Shown here one piece after another: positions 60,801 to 64,000 of a stretch of DNA of 64,000 nt. Made by a program: the position numbers and the translations under genes. How positions within the stretch are numbered: the first letter of the stretch is position 1; each line of letters begins with the position of its first letter. The notes below the pieces were generated by a model. That model searched no databases and was not told where the DNA came from. It was given only the letters and a program-made list of their open reading frames with translations. Source of the stretch: Bugula neritina (taxonomy: Eukaryota > Bryozoa > Gymnolaemata > Cheilostomatida > Bugulidae); NCBI GenBank assembly GCA_964035545.1, contig OZ037768.1:2407501-2471500 (forward strand), in the 5' to 3' direction.

Positions 60801-63199
60801 TGCCAATTTAAACATGAAAAAAAGTAAATGCTGATTTAACAACTGGTGAAAGCAAATTTTTTGAGAACAGTTGAACAGTGTTTGAAAACACTAAAAACAT
60901 GAATGTTACTTGACTTTTGCTCAGTGTCCATGCATTTACACAGTTGGTAAAGGAGGGGGCAACTTTATGTTGTTAGTTCAACTACAGCTGTGTTACTCAA
61001 TACACTCAGTGCTGAGTTCTTATTTTGATTTCAAGTTATCAAATTTTATATGCAGTTTAATGAGACATTGGATATAAGCTTAAACCTAGTCTATCCATAA
61101 CATGCACTCTCACTCGTTTCACTTGTGTTATGTAACAAAACAGTGAAATGACTAGGCCACTTTCTTTCCAGTGCGTTGGGTGTTTATAAACATAGAGAGA
61201 AGCCAGGAATGTATTACAGTTATAAGTAATAAAAAACAGGATAGAATTAGCGAGGTGACACAAAGCACACAGCTGTTGTAGGTCAGAGGTCAAGATGCCG
61301 TAGACTGGCAAATGTTTGTTATTATAGCAGTGCTGACAATAAAACAAAATAGCTATAATAATAAAAGGCATCTAAACCTATTCTTTTCCAATCAACCTTG
61401 AAACTAATAGTGTTGACTAGTATTTTAATTTTCAGTCATTTATAAGTATATGAGATTTAAAAAAAGTATTAGGAGAACTAGTTGTCCAGGTGAACAAAGC
61501 CCACTATTGAGTTCTTCGGTGAATGCATGATAAAATAATAGGAGGAAAGCTAATGGAAAAATAAAGGCCTTAGTCAGTGTCCTAAAATGAGTTCAGTTAT
61601 TGCGAAATCACTCAGAACTGAAGAGTATATAATTTATAGGTTTTTTACACACAGTGAGTGACAAATGGAGCATGGACAATGAAATGATATCATATTATGT
61701 ATGTAATTAATGGCAAACTGAATAATTTATACAAGATACATTACAGTTTACACAACATCACTTCTGTGTATACAGCAGCTAATATAAACAGTGAAGACAG
61801 GGTCAGAGCTGGCTGAGATGTAAACAACACTTAGAAAATAAAGAATTTAGGCTATCTCAATTTCTCCACTACTGCTCCTAAATGAAATCATGACCAGCTC
61901 AGCTATGGAAAGATATTGTGATAGGCTATGTGTATTTATAAGTGTTACATAATATAAACAGTTTCACCTTTATATTAAGTTTTACTATCATATATAAAAT
62001 TTATTCCTACTTTATTAAAATTTATAGAAATTAAACTGTTACATACACACAGTAAGTAAGAATAACCAAAATGGAAATAAAACTTGCAAGGCGTGACGTC
62101 AGAAAACAACACAAATTTATTCAGTGAATCATCAGAGTGAATAAATTTGAGTTAAACTCGTGAGAAACTCGTCAACTCTAGTGTACGTCTGCAGTAATTA
62201 ACCAAAAACCTGTCAGCTGACCTTTCGGCGTCAACAATGGCTTGCGCTGCCTGCCGTTTTTGTAGCTCTTCCAGACGAATTTTGTCCACTTCAGCCTGTT
62301 TTCTTCTTTGTTCTTCTAAAACCTCGTGTCTTTGTTTGATCTAAAAACAGGATGTTGGCTGAAAAAATTCCCCCTAGTCTCAGTTCCTATAAACTCAGTT
62401 TGGAATCAATTGGAGCTGAGGCTAATTGCTAATACTGTTTAGTAAGTTTAACCAATCTATTCTAATTTGAATTAAGACACCATAAAAATTCATTCAGAAT
62501 GAATATGTAGGTTTGACTGAATAAAGATTTACATCCAATGTTTAAACATGTCCCTAAGGCCTAAGCAATCTATAGCTGTGCTTGCATTGGTGCTATCTGG
62601 TATACCTGCACATTGGATAGTGTTTTGGGACTAATTATAATGTGTAAAATAATAAAGGGTAATTCAAGTTTAATTCCTTTTATACATTTCTGAAATAAAA
62701 AGTGAGGCAAACTGAATGCCATTGTATAGGCATACCTCTTAAAGTGATACTTATATGAGAAGACAACTCTAAATAAAATATAGTAAGCAGCAGTTTCAAT
62801 ATTACTTAGCCTAAGGATTGTATCTTAATTTCTTTACCAAATAAAAAATGAAAAGACTTGAAGCCTAATTGTGGTTTACTTCACATAAAGTGGTGTTTGT
62901 GACAAAAATTATTTAACTTTCAACTATATTTCAATGGCACAGTTGAGCTCTAGGATAGAATTTTCATTTACACCTCCAAATAATTCAACACTGCTGTTGA
63001 AAAAAGCAAAATAATGAAAGAAATTTGAGCAGCTGTGTACAATTAGTCCAGTTTATACTTTTTCCTTGTCTTTTTTGCGTCTTTGCTTTACTTTCTCTTC
63101 TTGTGCAAGTCTCTCTTCCTCTGCTATTCGCATTTCTTCCTGCAGTAACTTCTGTCTAATTAGCATAATCTCCATCCTTTCCTCTCTCCATGATTTCAC
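57888..63199 (-). CDS. CCDC148: CCDC148 homologue, C-terminal 222 aa (5' part off right edge)
   Basis: Coiled-coil protein of poorly known function. Exons 5' to 3': 63199-63059, 62340-62222, 60713-60545 (or to 60541), 58127-57888. The first three encode a charged coiled coil (VKSWREERMEIMLIRQKLL, IKQRHEVLEEQRRKQAEVDK, VKHREQLEQQKIQAQHKKAEE). Then comes the family-specific C-terminus: RLEALREKVRVVAEVDP, QPLFDIHTFNSGQISSDPRL, RDAGLHNTDYA, EPPKPPRKD. This matches human CCDC148, whose end reads similarly (LEALRKQVAIVAQFDP, SDPRLRFELALREAGLH). The last intron is odd: phase and length fit if the donor is GAG/GCTAGT (a GC-AG intron), whereas the nearby GT donor at 60540 leaves the wrong phase. An unseen micro-exon is the alternative. 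About 370 N-terminal residues should lie beyond the window. Confidence 0.88.
58128..60540. other. CCDC148 last intron
   Basis: Unique AT-rich sequence to about 59520, then AT-only tracts. At about 59790-59955 there are roughly nine copies of an 18-bp unit, ATACACTATATTATAGTA. No further exon was recognised, although the phase problem leaves room for a micro-exon. Confidence 0.5.
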
Positions 63200-64000
63200 C
63201 TGATTTCAAAATGCTATTAAAATTATACAAAGTGATACGAACCACATAATCGCATTTTGCAAATTTCTCAATGCTTACCAGCCATTAATCAAAGCTTAAC
63301 GCCAGCTAACCCATCTACGCTACTCCACTGATACTAGCAGATATGACACAGCTATTTTACCACAAATTAAATTGTTAAAACATTAATATGTAAATCAATC
63401 CACCGGTCTTAAGAAAATGATTTTTTCCTGTTTATAATGTTTAATAACTAGGTTTTGAAAAAAGTATATTTGGGGAAAGCTATTACCAATATTTGAGTAT
63501 AAGTAAATAAAAACAAAGATAAAACTTTGGCAATCAGTGTTGCGAGCACCACCTCAATAAAAAGTAAACAATTGCCCATTAGACAGTAAAACAATGCTTT
63601 ACAGTGCTGGGTCAGTTAATATCATGAATGTGGGCATTAATATCAGGGACATGCAACTCCTAAAACTTAATACCAAATATGATAGCATATTCAGTATTTA
63701 AAACGGACCTTGAATTACTGCAATTTCGTATTATCGCAGACTTCACATTTTAGTTGTCTATGAGCAGTAATAGTTAGTCTAGAACTTAAGGTAGTTAGTT
63801 AACATGCTTACTATATACTGGGTATACACACATCAGTGAAAGGTGGAAAAAACTCTCTAAATTTAAGATTGTATCTTTTACTTGGTACAACTATATTGAA
63901 TATTTCAACCATTTTTTTCAACAAGATGCGTTTACAATGAATTCAGTTGCTTTTCTATGTATTGTTTCCTAGAAACGGCTATACATAGGTGGGTTACATA
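63200..64000. other. CCDC148 intron to the window edge
   Basis: No coding segment is recognised. It is presumed intronic because the reading frame at 63199 starts in mid-protein. Confidence 0.5.

Overview
This is a eukaryotic, animal window. It is A+T-rich and holds no prokaryotic gene structure. I find six split protein genes with GT-AG introns of about 100 bp to 6.4 kb. Four belong to families of motile-cilium, lipid and transport biology, and one is an ETV6/Yan-type ETS factor. Together these suggest a metazoan, most likely an invertebrate bilaterian. I cannot name the species. Exons were assembled by hand from splice consensus, reading phase and remembered family sequences. Every coding junction given is phase-consistent except one in CCDC148, which is discussed in its entry.

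Layout. 21-13843 (minus): FBXL13/DRC6, an F-box leucine-rich-repeat subunit of the ciliary nexin-dynein regulatory complex; 21 coding exons, with the 3' end running off the left edge. 17604-22068 (plus): a CERS5/6-like ceramide synthase, 9 exons, 370 aa. 26927-28861 (plus): an unrecognised 342-aa protein in 4 coding exons. 29243-37706 (minus): an SLC5A Na+/glucose cotransporter with 14 exons, two of which (7a and 7b) look like mutually exclusive alternatives. 41351-57292 (plus): an ETS factor with a SAM/Pointed domain and an ETS domain, of ETV6/TEL/Yan type, 559 aa. 57888-63199 (minus): the C-terminal 222 aa of CCDC148, with the rest beyond the right edge. FBXL13/CERS and SLC5A/ETS are divergent pairs. 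The unknown gene and SLC5A converge with stops only about 380 bp apart, and ETS and CCDC148 converge with stops about 595 bp apart. I see no evidence that the six genes form one pathway; this is ordinary animal gene order.

Noncoding sequence holds several probable mobile-element remnants: a 418-bp foldback element, a hAT-like TIR fragment, a 548-bp TIR element with sub-repeated ends, and a tRNA-derived SINE. There are also many minisatellites. Several of these arrays directly abut splice sites and seem to be tandem copies of the splice junction itself: the FBXL13 exon at 3343-3441, the FBXL13 exon at 4511-4611, SLC5A exon 3 and ETS exon 6. The strongest candidates for new biology are the SLC5A exon pair, which would exchange an outer loop plus part of the sugar pocket, and the ten-copy in-frame array of a 5' splice site in FBXL13.
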